A stretch of DNA of 64,000 nucleotides from Chitinophaga pinensis. Lineage in GTDB: Bacteria > Bacteroidota > Bacteroidia > UKL13-3. The position numbers and the translations under genes are program-made. This document shows positions 35,023 through 44,708 of the stretch, one piece after another. Below the pieces are notes generated by a model. The model was not told the origin of the DNA. It saw only the letters and a list, made by a program, of their open reading frames with translations, and ran no database searches. Positions within the stretch are counted from its first letter, which is position 1, and each line of letters opens with the position of its first letter. The DNA is taken from NCBI GenBank assembly GCA_945870425.1, contig CAMBSD010000002.1, forward strand, positions 186,001-250,000. The letters are read 5' to 3'.

Positions 35023-35976
35023 TTACATCTTTACCTCTTTTATTGTATGTACGTTATTAACAAACCAATTATAAGTATCTTGAATTCCTGATTCTAAATC
35101 AATTTTTGGATACCAACCTAATTGATTAAGTTTAGTTGTGTCCATTAATTTTCTGGGTGTTCCATCTGGTTTTGTTTCATCCCATATAATTTCACCAGTA
35201 TGTCCCACAATTTTTTGTATGAGCAAAGCTAATTCATGTATCGAAATGTCAATTCCTACTCCTACATTATATAGACTATCTTCTAATTTATTTTCTAATG
35301 CAAATAATACAGCTAGTGCCAAATCATCCACATGAAGAAACTCCCTCAAAGGTTTACCAGTTCCCCAAAGCGTTACTGGAATATTTCCATCCAACATAGC
35401 TTCATGAAATTTCCTAATCATAGCTGGCATTACATGAGAAGTGTGTAAATCAAAATTATCTTGTGTGCCATATAAATTGGTGGGCATCAAACTGACATAA
35501 TCTTTGCCATATTGCTTTCGAATCGCTTCACACGCTTTCACCCCAGTAATCTTGGCAATGGCATACCATTCATTTGTTGGCTCTAAACTAGAAGTTAATA
35601 AACAATCTTCTTTTAATGGTTGTGGAGCTAATTTAGGATAGATACAAGAACTTCCTAAAAATACAAATTTCTCTACATCGGTTTCTAAAGAAGATGTAAG
35701 TAAATTATTTTGAATAAGCATATTATCCATTAAAAATTGATATGGATAATTGCTGTTCGCTAAAATACCTCCCACCCTGGCTGCAGCATCAATAGCAACA
35801 TGAGGTTTTTCGAAAATAAAAAAATCTTTCACCTTTAACTGATCTCTCAAATCAAGTTCTTTACTTGATTTACCGATAAGATTTATAAAACCATTTTCGT
35901 TAAGCACTTTCCAAATGGCTTTACCAACCATCCCATTGTGACCTGCAATGTATATTGTAGAATCTTTATTAATCAA
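35023..35976 (-). CDS. fcl: GDP-L-fucose synthase
   Basis: A 317-residue extended SDR: YIAGHNGMVGKAIWKVL, DAAARVGGILANSNYPYQF, FLGSSCIYPKLAPQPL, the Tyr-x3-Lys in WYAIAKITGVKACEA, NLYGTQDNFDLHTSHVMPA and KLNQLGWYPKIDLESGI. It epimerises and reduces the Gmd product to GDP-L-fucose. The start is apparently TTG (35974-35976), since an in-frame stop lies five codons upstream and no ATG precedes the cofactor motif. It follows the SGNH gene by one base. Confidence 0.95.
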   Translation of the reverse strand: MINKDSTIYIAGHNGMVGKAIWKVLNENGFINLIGKSSKELDLRDQLKVKDFFIFEKPHVAIDAAARVGGILANSNYPYQFLMDNMLIQNNLLTSSLETDVEKFVFLGSSCIYPKLAPQPLKEDCLLTSSLEPTNEWYAIAKITGVKACEAIRKQYGKDYVSLMPTNLYGTQDNFDLHTSHVMPAMIRKFHEAMLDGNIPVTLWGTGKPLREFLHVDDLALAVLFALENKLEDSLYNVGVGIDISIHELALLIQKIVGHTGEIIWDETKPDGTPRKLMDTTKLNQLGWYPKIDLESGIQDTYNWFVNNVHTIKEVKM

Positions 35977-35977
35977 A

Positions 35978-36928
35978 CTAACTATTTTTCATTATACCCT
36001 CTGCAACCAACCTGTCTGCAATTATATTACTAAATAATTCTGCTCCTTTGTCATTCAAATGAAGCTTATCACTAAATAGATAATATTTGTTTAAAAAGCT
36101 AGTATCATTAGAATAATCCCAAAAACTAATCTTGTTATCATTCATTATTTGTATGGCTTTTTTGCCTGCAAACGAATAATTATCATTGACTTCGTTATTG
36201 TAAATTGGAGAATTTACAATAACTAATTTAATATTTTTAATTTTAGCTATGTAAATCAATTTCTTAAGTATTAATTCCATATTTAAATCACTAATGAAGG
36301 TATTCAAATTTCTATTCACACCTATATTTGCAACTGAATCAATCTTGTTTAAACTTTTCTGAATTGGAATAAATGATTTGACATAGGCAAATTTATTTGA
36401 AAATAAATTGTATATAATTATGTCAAAAATCAAAGAATTGTATTTGTAAGCTTTTGAAAGCAATTTTATTTTTTGATAATTGTCTGTTAATTTTAAGAAT
36501 TCATAGGCATTAGGATACCTATCAACATAAGGTAATAATACTTTGATAAGGTAATAATTTAGTTTATTGTAACTCAAAGTATTTGGTTCTATTTCAACAA
36601 TAATTACTTTCGGATTGTGATTTATAGTCATTACTTCAACTTGAAAAGTTGGTAAATAAATACCATAACCGCCATTCAGTCCGGCATTTACAGACGAAAA
36701 TCCAGTTTTTTTTGAAATAATTCTGGGATTATAATGATGTTGGGCTCGCGAATTCCCTAATATAACTAAATCAGCCTTATTTGTTGTAATTGATTCAATA
36801 ATTTGATAATTGGGACCAGTTTTTTGTTTAAAAAACAAGAATTCTAATACACTCCCAATCATTAAATCCAATGAATAAATAACCAATAAAAAAACAACCA
36901 AACGTAGAGTAAATTTTTTGTAATGCAT
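35978..36928 (-). CDS. Membrane-anchored SGNH-hydrolase-like protein (O-acetylation partner of MBOAT)
   Basis: A 316-residue protein with an N-terminal membrane anchor (about residues 8-30) and a periplasmic SGNH-like domain: LVILGNSRAQHHYNP holds the nucleophile serine, and SDKLHLNDKGAELFS the Asp-x-x-His pair. It immediately follows the MBOAT gene (1-base gap to its stop), the usual pairing in which the MBOAT protein carries acetyl groups across the membrane and the SGNH protein transfers them to the glycan. ATG at 36926-36928 is chosen over the overlapping longer frame. Confidence 0.82.
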   Translation of the reverse strand: MHYKKFTLRLVVFLLVIYSLDLMIGSVLEFLFFKQKTGPNYQIIESITTNKADLVILGNSRAQHHYNPRIISKKTGFSSVNAGLNGGYGIYLPTFQVEVMTINHNPKVIIVEIEPNTLSYNKLNYYLIKVLLPYVDRYPNAYEFLKLTDNYQKIKLLSKAYKYNSLIFDIIIYNLFSNKFAYVKSFIPIQKSLNKIDSVANIGVNRNLNTFISDLNMELILKKLIYIAKIKNIKLVIVNSPIYNNEVNDNYSFAGKKAIQIMNDNKISFWDYSNDTSFLNKYYLFSDKLHLNDKGAELFSNIIADRLVAEGIMKNS

Positions 36929-36929
36929 T

Positions 36930-38363
36930 TTAGAATTGAAAATAAATAAACTGACCAGCATCAAATACTCCAACCAAAATAATTGAAATTAATAGCATCG
37001 CGTAGAATAAATAATTTCTAACAATTGAGAATGAATTCAATGGGAGTCTTGTTTCAATTTCAAAATAAAACTCTTGCTTAAACTCAACATATATCAAGAA
37101 AAATAATCCAACAAAGCCATAAAAAATTTGTTTCCAACCACCTGAATAAAAAGGCATGTTGAATTTAAACATATTGCGGATAATAACAAAAGCATCATGT
37201 GCTGAATTGGCTCTAAAAAAAACCCAAGACAGACATATAAGGGCAAATGTAATAAGGATGTTAACGATATTAAAACCACTTTTAATGATTTTAGGCCTAC
37301 TTTTTTCAGAAGTCCTTAATAGGCGATTTTTGATTAGGGCAAATATTAAATACAATCCATTTAATGCTCCCCAAATTATAAAAGTCCAGTTAGCTCCATG
37401 CCATAAACCACTTACAAGAAACACGAAGAACAAATTGAAATACCACCTTGGAATACTTACTCTATTTCCACCAAGAGAAATATATAGATAATCAGAAAAC
37501 CAAGTTGATAATGAAATGTGCCACCTTTTCCAAAACTCTGATACAGATTTTGCAAAGTAAGGCCTCTTGAAATTGGTCATTAATTTAAAACCCATCACCT
37601 GGGCAGACCCAATGGCAATTTCGCTATAACCTGAGAAATCACAATAAATTTGAAATGCAAAAAATATGGTAGCTAAAATTAGTGTAAAACCGAAATGTTG
37701 GTCTGGATTGCTATAAACTGCATTAACATAAATAGAGAGCCTGTCTGCTATTACTATTTTTTTAAACAATCCCCACAGCATTAATTTCAATCCTTGCACT
37801 ACCCTTTCATAGTCAAATTCATGATATTCATAAAATTGATGTAATAAGTTTTGCGGTCTTTCAATGGGGCCTGCCACTAATTGAGGGTAGAACATTACAT
37901 ATAACGCATATATCCCAAAATTCTTTTCGGCTTTTTGATTTCCTCTATACACTTCAATGGTGTAGCTCATTGCTTGGAATGTGTGAAAAGATAATCCAAT
38001 AGGAAGTATGATGCTTAAATATGGAATAGGATTTTTATGTTCCAAAATTCCTAAGAAACTACTAATATTATCATTAATAAAATTGTAGTATTTAAAAACA
38101 GCTAAAATGCCAACATTGGCTATTAAACTTATAATGAGGAATGTTTTTCGTTTTTTTCCTTGAAATTTCTCTAAATATATACCTGCATAATAATCAATAA
38201 TGATAGTAAACAGGAGAATTAAAATATAGATAGGTATGAATGACATGTAAAAATAGCAACTAGCCATTAATAACATAAACCATCTATACTTGTGAGGTAA
38301 GGCGAAATATAGTGAGGTAACTATAACAAAAAAGAAAACGAATTGAAAACTATTAAATAGCAT
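36930..38363 (-). CDS. MBOAT-family O-acyltransferase (AlgI-like)
   Basis: A 477-residue polytopic protein with the AlgI/PatA landmarks: PQLVAGPIERPQNLLHQF, FQIYCDFSGYSEIAIGSAQ, SVSEFWKRWHISLSTWF, DYLYISLGGNR and the catalytic histidine in SGLWHGANWTFIIWG. It moves acetyl groups to the periplasm for O-acetylation of the polysaccharide together with the SGNH protein downstream. Confidence 0.93.
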   Translation of the reverse strand: MLFNSFQFVFFFVIVTSLYFALPHKYRWFMLLMASCYFYMSFIPIYILILLFTIIIDYYAGIYLEKFQGKKRKTFLIISLIANVGILAVFKYYNFINDNISSFLGILEHKNPIPYLSIILPIGLSFHTFQAMSYTIEVYRGNQKAEKNFGIYALYVMFYPQLVAGPIERPQNLLHQFYEYHEFDYERVVQGLKLMLWGLFKKIVIADRLSIYVNAVYSNPDQHFGFTLILATIFFAFQIYCDFSGYSEIAIGSAQVMGFKLMTNFKRPYFAKSVSEFWKRWHISLSTWFSDYLYISLGGNRVSIPRWYFNLFFVFLVSGLWHGANWTFIIWGALNGLYLIFALIKNRLLRTSEKSRPKIIKSGFNIVNILITFALICLSWVFFRANSAHDAFVIIRNMFKFNMPFYSGGWKQIFYGFVGLFFLIYVEFKQEFYFEIETRLPLNSFSIVRNYLFYAMLLISIILVGVFDAGQFIYFQF

Positions 38364-38393
38364 TAAAAAAAGAAAGTAATAAGTAGTCTGTAT

Positions 38394-39350
38394 TTAGCTG
38401 AAAAATCTAGACTTATAATCGTCAATGGTGCTTAGCATTTGCTTTTCTATATCGGTCTGAGGATTGTATTGTAAAATTTCCTTTGCCAATGAAATATCTG
38501 CAAGGCTAAATAAAATATCACCTTTTCTATTAGGACCATGAATTGAATCGACTGATGTGTTGGTAAGCTTTTTAATAGTACTCCAAATTTTATTCAAATC
38601 AGTAGTTTGTCCGCAAGCTACATTTAACACATAATGTTTGCCTTCGTCCAATGGAAAAAAAAGTCCATTACAATTAATTTGAACAACATTTGTAACAGGT
38701 GTAAAATCTCTGGTAATAGTACCATCACCATTTATTATTGGAGATGTATTAGTTAATGCTGATTTAATAAACAATGGAACAACCGCTGCATAGGGACCGT
38801 TAGGGTCTTGCTTTGGGCCAAATACATTAAAATATCTAAAACCAACAATTGACATTCCATAATTTTTGGCATAAGCCTCTGCATACAACTCATTAGTCAT
38901 TTTGGTAGCAGCGTATGGAGACAACACCTTACCAACTCGAATTTCTACTTTAGGAGATTCATTTAAATCACCATATACTGAAGAAGATGATGCATAAACT
39001 ATTCTTAATATTTTATTTTTTTTTGCAGCTTCCAAAATATTAATAAACCCATTAACATTAACATCATGAGAGGTTACTGGATCTTTAATGCTTCGAGGCA
39101 CAGATCCCAAAGCAGCTTGATGACAAATTGCATCTATACCGATACAGGCTTTATTACAATCTTCAGAGTTTCTAATATCCCCTTCAATCAAATCAAATTT
39201 TGAATGAGAATTAAAATCTTTTAAATTCTCTCTTCTGCCTGTTGAAAAATTATCAAGTACACGAACTAAAGTAACCAATTCATTATTTAATAAAGATTCA
39301 ACAATATTACTTCCTATAAAACCTGCACCACCTGTTACTAAAATTTTCAT
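38394..39350 (-). CDS. NAD-dependent 4-epimerase, TviC/WbpP-like
   Basis: A 318-residue extended SDR: ILVTGGAGFIGSNIVESLL, CHQAALGSVPRSIKDPVTSH, YASSSSVYGDLNESPK, the Tyr-x3-Lys in SPYAATKMTNELY and RYFNVFGPKQDPNGPYAAV. These are typical of the WbpP/TviC group, which interconverts UDP-GlcNAc/GalNAc or their uronic acids at C4. With TviB directly upstream it probably makes UDP-GalNAcA. Confidence 0.87.
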   Translation of the reverse strand: MKILVTGGAGFIGSNIVESLLNNELVTLVRVLDNFSTGRRENLKDFNSHSKFDLIEGDIRNSEDCNKACIGIDAICHQAALGSVPRSIKDPVTSHDVNVNGFINILEAAKKNKILRIVYASSSSVYGDLNESPKVEIRVGKVLSPYAATKMTNELYAEAYAKNYGMSIVGFRYFNVFGPKQDPNGPYAAVVPLFIKSALTNTSPIINGDGTITRDFTPVTNVVQINCNGLFFPLDEGKHYVLNVACGQTTDLNKIWSTIKKLTNTSVDSIHGPNRKGDILFSLADISLAKEILQYNPQTDIEKQMLSTIDDYKSRFFS

Positions 39351-39362
39351 CTTTTTACTATT

Positions 39363-40628
39363 TTATAAACTTGCATCCGATTGATTTTTGGGCAATAAAG
39401 CTTTTAAATCGTAAATCACACTTACATCTTTTGTGATATCGCGAATATTTAAATCTTTAAATTGATTATGCGCTACAGCCAGAATAACAGCGTCATACAT
39501 TGTATTATTCGAAATATTTTTATGCGTTGTCAAACTATATTCATGCATTACCTCTGATGGATCTGCCCAAGGATCTATAATAGTTACATTTATATTAAAG
39601 GTCTGCAATTCTTTTATAATATCAACTACTTTAGTGTTTCTAACATCAGGGCAGTTTTCTTTGAAGGTAAAACCTAAAACTAACACATTTGCATTTTTAA
39701 CTTTAATGTCTTTTTTAATCATTAATTTAATTGTTTCAGTTGCCACATAAGCACCCATGCTATCATTTAACCTTCGTCCCGCTAAAATAATTTCAGGATG
39801 ATAACCTACCTCTTGGGCTTTTTGTGCTAAATAATATGGATCAACACCGATGCAATGTCCTCCTACTAATCCTGGCTTGAATTTTAAAAAGTTCCACTTT
39901 GTGCCTGCAGCCTCTAATACGTCATTTGTGCTAATTCCCATCAAACTAAAAATTTTTGATAACTCATTAACAAAAGCGATATTTATATCTCTTTGAGAGT
40001 TTTCAATAACTTTGGCTGCTTCTGCAACTTTAATAGATGATGCTTTGTGTGTTCCAGCTACTATGATACTTCGGTAAAGAGCATCAACTTTGTCTGCAAC
40101 CTCCGGAGTAGACCCTGAAGTAACTTTAAGAATTTTAGTTACAGTATGCTCTTTATCTCCAGGATTAATTCTTTCAGGAGAATAGCCACAAAAGAAATCA
40201 GTGTTAAATTTCAAACCCGAAACTTTTTCTAAAACAGGCACACATTCATCTTCTGTAACACCCGGATAAACAGTTGATTCATAAATAACAATATCACCTT
40301 TCTTAAGAAGTTTACCTACTGTTTCACTTGCTTTGTAAAGGGGAGTTAAATCAGGACGATTATTCTTGTCAGTTGGAGTAGGCACTGTAACTATGTAATA
40401 GTTACAGAATCTAATATCTTCCAAATTTGACGAATAACTGATGAGTGGTGATAATTTCATATTTTCATCACTCACCTCTAAGGTTCGATCATGCCCCAAT
40501 TTTAATTCCTCAATCCTACTTTGGTTTATGTCAAAACCAACGGTTTTGATTTTCTTTCCAAATTCAACGGCTAAAGGTAGACCAACATAACCTAAACCAA
40601 TGACAGCAATGTTTTCTGGTGTGTTCAT
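39363..40628 (-). CDS. tviB: UDP-N-acetylhexosamine 6-dehydrogenase, TviB/WbpO type
   Basis: A 421-residue UDP-sugar dehydrogenase: [57 protein letters not shown], the catalytic cysteine in [16 protein letters not shown] and [16 protein letters not shown]. The TviB/WbpO group oxidises UDP-GlcNAc or UDP-GalNAc at C6 to the uronic acid. It may feed both the TviC-like epimerase and the WbpB/E/D-like set at 756-3515. A 163-base gap separates it from wzc. Confidence 0.9.
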   Translation of the reverse strand: MNTPENIAVIGLGYVGLPLAVEFGKKIKTVGFDINQSRIEELKLGHDRTLEVSDENMKLSPLISYSSNLEDIRFCNYYIVTVPTPTDKNNRPDLTPLYKASETVGKLLKKGDIVIYESTVYPGVTEDECVPVLEKVSGLKFNTDFFCGYSPERINPGDKEHTVTKILKVTSGSTPEVADKVDALYRSIIVAGTHKASSIKVAEAAKVIENSQRDINIAFVNELSKIFSLMGISTNDVLEAAGTKWNFLKFKPGLVGGHCIGVDPYYLAQKAQEVGYHPEIILAGRRLNDSMGAYVATETIKLMIKKDIKVKNANVLVLGFTFKENCPDVRNTKVVDIIKELQTFNINVTIIDPWADPSEVMHEYSLTTHKNISNNTMYDAVILAVAHNQFKDLNIRDITKDVSVIYDLKALLPKNQSDASL

Positions 40629-40730
40629 ATATAAGATTATATTATAAGTAATTAATTACAGAATCAATATAAGAATCTGATTATCATGCAATAAATAAAT
40701 AAAGCTTCGCTATGTGAGTCCCATTTAAGA

Positions 40731-40738
40731 CAAAAATA
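40731..40738 (-). promoter_or_regulatory. Possible Bacteroidota -7 element in the wzc-tviB gap
   Basis: On the minus strand this reads TATTTTTG, fitting the TAnnTTTG -7 consensus, about 100 bases before the tviB start. No clear -33 TTG at the right spacing, so chance is possible. The 163-base gap otherwise holds only AT-rich sequence. Confidence 0.25.
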
Positions 40739-40791
40739 AATGATTTATTATGATAAGAAAACCTTTGAGTAAATCGACTTGTATATAAGTA

Positions 40792-43284
40792 CTATAATCC
40801 AAGGATTCTTTTCCATAAAGGCTTTTTGATTACATCCAAAGTATCACCATAACCATATTGGTTTCCATATCCATATCCGTAACCGTAACCATATCCGTAA
40901 CCGTAACCGTAACCATAGCCGTAACCATATCCATAAGCAGCGTAACCATAGCCATATACACCAGCAAAATTAATATCATTAAAAACCAAACCTATCTTCT
41001 TTTCGTTTTGGTTATTGAATAATTCATTTACTATATTCAGATAGTTATTCTTACTTACATTTTGTCTTACTACATAAAGAAACAAATCAGAATACTTCAT
41101 TATATCCAATGCATCCGCAACAAGTCCAATTGGAGGGGTATCTAGTATGATAAAATCATATTTATCTTTTAGTCTAGTTAATAACACCCCAAATGCATCT
41201 GACATAATCAATTCTGAAGGATTAGGGGGTGTTGGGCCCGCTGTAATAATATCTAAGTTAGGAACTAAACTATGTTGTATAATATCTTCTTCCTTTAGTT
41301 TGCCAATTAAATAATTAGTTAGACCAAATGAATTGTCTAGTTTAAAATCCTGGAAAATTTTAGGTTTACGCAAATCGAGTCCAATAAGCAAAGTCCTATA
41401 TCCACCAATAGCCAAAACAGAACTTAAATTCATCGACACAAAGGTTTTTCCTTCACCACTGACTGTAGAACTTACAATAATTAATTTGTTATCTGAATTA
41501 TTTGTTATTATATAGTTCAAATTACTACGAAGGTTCCTAAATGATTCAGCAATAGATGATTTGGGATGCTCAGCAATTACTAGAGAAGACGCTTTGTCAT
41601 TATGAGTAATATTTCCAATTAACGGGATAGAAGTAAGTGATAATAATTGACTATGATTTGTTATAGAGGTACTGAAATAATCAATAATGAAAATAATAAT
41701 CAATGGAAAGAGAATTCCAATAAAAAATGCCAACAACATATTATTTGATGTGTTAGGATAGGTTTGTCCAGCCCCAAAAGCCATATCCACAATTTTATGG
41801 TCAGATATATTTGATGCACCAGCTATACCAGCTTCAGCTCTTTTTTCTAGTAAGTAATTATATAATTTGTCGCTAAGTTTATATTTCCTTTCTATATTAA
41901 GCAATTGTTGCTCAGTTGCAGGTAATTTAAGCACTTCTTTTTCCATTTCAGAAATTCTTCCAGTAATGTCCTTCACTACCATATTAGAGTTCTCTCTTAT
42001 ATTTTTGACATTCTCAATTAAAGCTTTCTTAATTGATTGAATATTATTTTCCATTTCAATCAATAATGGATTTTTGTCTTTGAGAGATAATTCTAAAACA
42101 GATTTTTTGCCATACAATTCTGACAACTTCAAAATAAGACTATTTAGTAGGGGATCAGCGATACCAATAGCACTTGGAGCGATAACCTCATTAAACTTTT
42201 TATTTTTATCAATATAATCTTGTAAATAGAGGAAATATTTATACTTAAGTTCCTCTTGTGCTTTTTGATTTTCTAAATTACTAAAGTTGACAACAATGGT
42301 TTTTCCCTCATCGCTTAAATTAAAGATTTTATTTACTTCTCTAAAATTTTGTCTATTTAGTTCATAATAGTTTAAAGAGTCACTAATTCTAACTAGCTGA
42401 TCATCAATAAATTTAATAGTATTTTGGGTTACCTTGTTTTTATCTTCAAGTCCAGACTGGAGGTAAGTTTCCATTAATTCATTTAAAAAAACGATATCTT
42501 TTTGGGGAATATCACCTTCTTTGGCTATTTCTACTAAACTTGATTGCTTATTTATTGGTTTTACAGTATATTTATTTACATACTTTTGTAATAATCTTTC
42601 ATTAGAATTTAAAACAAAATAGAAATTAGACCCCGCGCTAAATAGGTTTGGATTTACTAACTGAATCTTAAATTTAAAGCACTCTCCTTCCAGATAATTA
42701 TTTAAGTCAACCTTTAACTTCTCAATTTTTTTAGGGACAATTGCCACTCGTTCTTCTGTTCCAGGGAATCTAACTGTTCCATTTTTAGGATTATTTATGG
42801 ATATATACGCTTCATTCTGATTGATTGCACTAACCTCAATCTCCATATCATAACATTGAAGGTGGCTACTATCAAGAGTTATTATGAATGGGCTTTTGCC
42901 ATAAATATTCGTTCTTTTAACCGAACCCAAAGAAAAATAATCGAATTTAAAATCTAATTTCTCTAAGGTTTTGGTAACTAAACTTCTAGAAACGAGTATA
43001 CCCATTTCATTCTCAAGATTTTTACTTTGATTCAATAAAGACATTCCTGATAAGAAATTATCCGCTCCATCAAACTGATTTTTAAGTCCACCTTTTTCTT
43101 TTATTAAGATGGATGATTTTATTAAATATCTTGGGGTAGCGTATCTGTTAGCTAGATATGCTATAAACAAACTAATAAACAAACTAAACAACACATAAGG
43201 TAAGAAAGCTAATAATTTTCCAATTACTTTCTTTATATTAAAACTACTACTAACTATTTCAGTACTTTTATTAAAATCACTCAT
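40792..43284 (-). CDS. wzc: Polysaccharide co-polymerase and tyrosine autokinase (Wzc-like)
   Basis: An 830-residue inner-membrane protein: a first membrane segment at about residues 27-47, a long periplasmic domain with coiled-coil stretches (about 310-470), a second membrane segment near 520-540, then a cytoplasmic BY-kinase domain with Walker A SSTVSGEGKTFVSMNLSSV, Walker A' LLIGLDLRKPKI and Walker B DFIILDTPP. The tail (777-813) has 17 tyrosines, mostly in (Tyr-Gly)12. Such tyrosine clusters are autophosphorylated and control chain length with Wzy. It follows the Wza gene by 5 bases. Confidence 0.93.
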   Translation of the reverse strand: MSDFNKSTEIVSSSFNIKKVIGKLLAFLPYVLFSLFISLFIAYLANRYATPRYLIKSSILIKEKGGLKNQFDGADNFLSGMSLLNQSKNLENEMGILVSRSLVTKTLEKLDFKFDYFSLGSVKRTNIYGKSPFIITLDSSHLQCYDMEIEVSAINQNEAYISINNPKNGTVRFPGTEERVAIVPKKIEKLKVDLNNYLEGECFKFKIQLVNPNLFSAGSNFYFVLNSNERLLQKYVNKYTVKPINKQSSLVEIAKEGDIPQKDIVFLNELMETYLQSGLEDKNKVTQNTIKFIDDQLVRISDSLNYYELNRQNFREVNKIFNLSDEGKTIVVNFSNLENQKAQEELKYKYFLYLQDYIDKNKKFNEVIAPSAIGIADPLLNSLILKLSELYGKKSVLELSLKDKNPLLIEMENNIQSIKKALIENVKNIRENSNMVVKDITGRISEMEKEVLKLPATEQQLLNIERKYKLSDKLYNYLLEKRAEAGIAGASNISDHKIVDMAFGAGQTYPNTSNNMLLAFFIGILFPLIIIFIIDYFSTSITNHSQLLSLTSIPLIGNITHNDKASSLVIAEHPKSSIAESFRNLRSNLNYIITNNSDNKLIIVSSTVSGEGKTFVSMNLSSVLAIGGYRTLLIGLDLRKPKIFQDFKLDNSFGLTNYLIGKLKEEDIIQHSLVPNLDIITAGPTPPNPSELIMSDAFGVLLTRLKDKYDFIILDTPPIGLVADALDIMKYSDLFLYVVRQNVSKNNYLNIVNELFNNQNEKKIGLVFNDINFAGVYGYGYAAYGYGYGYGYGYGYGYGYGYGYGYGNQYGYGDTLDVIKKPLWKRILGL
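40846..40956 (-). repeat. Hexanucleotide tandem repeat encoding the Tyr-Gly tail of Wzc
   Basis: Near-perfect repeats of a six-base Tyr-Gly codon pair (TAC or TAT plus GGT, GGA or GGC), twelve in a row at residues 784-807, flanked by interrupted copies (YGYGY before AA; YGYG after NQ). Copy-number changes by replication slippage would keep the frame and alter only the number of tyrosines. Confidence 0.9.
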
Positions 43285-43289
43285 AAAAT

Positions 43290-44114
43290 TTATTTTGATT
43301 TAAAGATAATATATGTATTTAAAACTAACAAAAATGTACTTGCAACAGTTGCTATTGTTGTTAATGTATTTTGCGCTGAAGTTAAATTACCAAGTTCACG
43401 CATTTTAATCGGTTCAACATAAATTACATCATTCGGTTTTAAAAAATAATACGGAGATTCCAATAAACGAGCGTCAGTTAGATTCACCTGATGAATTTTC
43501 AAACCTTCTGGATATTGTCTAATTATGCTAACTTTTAATCTATTTGCTAGTGGGGTTAAATCGCCAACATGAGCTAGCACTTCGAGAATATTAACTTGAT
43601 TCTGCAAGAAAGAATATTTACCAGGCCTTGTAACTTCACCTATAACACTGCATCTAAATTCAGAAAACTGAACAGTTAAATGATAATTTTTAAAATATTT
43701 ATTCAATTCTAATCGAATAGCAGCATTAGCCTCAGATAAAGTTTTACCTAAAACATAAATATTACCAACAATTGGTAATACAATATTTCCACTATCATTA
43801 ACACCTACACCATTATAATACATCATACCTCCAACGCCTCCTGGCATCATGTTCATATTTCCCATTGTAGCCGGGGCCGCATTAAATATTTTACTTACTG
43901 ATTCATCTTCAGAGGCTATATTAATTGATAAAATATCACTGATTTGCAAGTGATAATTTGGCTTATTAATTTTTATGTAATCCGAAGTACTGTCTACCTT
44001 GTGTGTAGACATATTTTGTAGGTATACATACTTTTTATTACTAAGACAAGAACTTAGTAGCAAAAGACATAGAACTATGTAAACGGATGAAATTAACTTT
44101 ATTTTACAATTCAT
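43290..44114 (-). CDS. wza: Polysaccharide export outer-membrane lipoprotein (Wza-like)
   Basis: A 274-residue lipoprotein: signal peptide with lipobox LLSSC (Cys23), a Poly_export domain (NYHLQISDILSINIASEDES and GNIVLPIVGNIYVLGKTLSEA), an SLBB segment (FSEFRCSVIGEVTRPGKYSF, VLAHVGDLTPLANRLKV) and a C-terminal hydrophobic helix (TIATVASTFLLVLNTYII) that would cross the outer membrane. The ATG at 44112-44114 is chosen; the longer frame starts at TTG. A Met/Gly-rich stretch near residue 90 (MGNMNMMPGGVGGMMYYNG) is unusual. Confidence 0.92.
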   Translation of the reverse strand: MNCKIKLISSVYIVLCLLLLSSCLSNKKYVYLQNMSTHKVDSTSDYIKINKPNYHLQISDILSINIASEDESVSKIFNAAPATMGNMNMMPGGVGGMMYYNGVGVNDSGNIVLPIVGNIYVLGKTLSEANAAIRLELNKYFKNYHLTVQFSEFRCSVIGEVTRPGKYSFLQNQVNILEVLAHVGDLTPLANRLKVSIIRQYPEGLKIHQVNLTDARLLESPYYFLKPNDVIYVEPIKMRELGNLTSAQNTLTTIATVASTFLLVLNTYIIFKSK

Positions 44115-44145
44115 ATTTTTCACACTCAATAATTAGAAAGTTTAC

Positions 44146-44670
44146 TTATTTATTTAGACAATTTCTTATTTTATTTACGGGTATATTAAGTAATATATTC
44201 TGTTTTATACTTTGAAGACTAACTACCACATGGCTATTACTCCTATTTTCAATTATAAAACCCTTTAGACCATGCATCGGTCCGGAAATGATTTCAACAT
44301 TAGTACCAACAACAAAATCCTCATTCATTACTTCTATTGCAATTTCACTTCCTAAAATTTGTTTAATTAATGAAATTTCTTTCTCACTTACCACAACAGG
44401 CGATTTTTCAAAGTTTACAAATTTAACTATTCCATTCACATTTAGAATGTCATAATAATAACTTATACTTGTGTTAATGAATAAATAACTTTTAAATAAA
44501 GGCTCAGATACCCACTTTTTCCTATCACTCCATTGTTTCAGCGTCCTATTTAAAGGTAAATATGTCTCAAAACCAAGTAATTGAAGTTCAGCATCAACTT
44601 TTTTCTCATATCGAGGCTTGGTGTACAATAAGTACCATTTATTATTTTTATCTTTTATATCAATTAGCAA
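44146..44670 (-). CDS. UpxY/LoaP-like NusG-family transcription antiterminator
   Basis: A 174-residue NusG paralogue: NGN domain start NKWYLLYTKPRYEKKVDAEL, YLPLNRTLKQWSDRKKWVSEP typical of the UpxY group, SYLFINTS, and a C-terminal KOW-like segment VEIISGPMHGLKGFIIENR. Such proteins head capsule and exopolysaccharide operons in Bacteroidota and let RNA polymerase read through the long operon. It is the first gene of the 44-kb minus-strand locus. The start is non-ATG, probably TTG at 44668-44670, as a stop lies two codons upstream. Confidence 0.9.
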   Translation of the reverse strand: MLIDIKDKNNKWYLLYTKPRYEKKVDAELQLLGFETYLPLNRTLKQWSDRKKWVSEPLFKSYLFINTSISYYYDILNVNGIVKFVNFEKSPVVVSEKEISLIKQILGSEIAIEVMNEDFVVGTNVEIISGPMHGLKGFIIENRSNSHVVVSLQSIKQNILLNIPVNKIRNCLNK

Positions 44671-44700
44671 TTTTCAGAAACCTATTTGGGCAACCACTAT

Positions 44701-44708
44701 CAAAATTA
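44701..44708 (-). promoter_or_regulatory. Candidate promoter -7 element of the polysaccharide operon
   Basis: The minus strand reads TAATTTTG, matching TAnnTTTG, with a TTG at 44725-44727 some 16 bases further upstream as a possible -33 element. Transcription would begin roughly 25 bases before the antiterminator start. The 248-base gap to the POT gene shows no other match I could see. Confidence 0.35.

Noticed and set aside
40846-40956. Non-coding minisatellite
   Set aside because: The repeats are in frame at the end of wzc and encode a tyrosine cluster as expected for the family.
1-44670. ABC-transporter (Wzm/Wzt) polysaccharide export
   Set aside because: No ABC ATPase or permease was found; Wzx, Wzy, Wza and Wzc homologues fit the Wzx/Wzy route.
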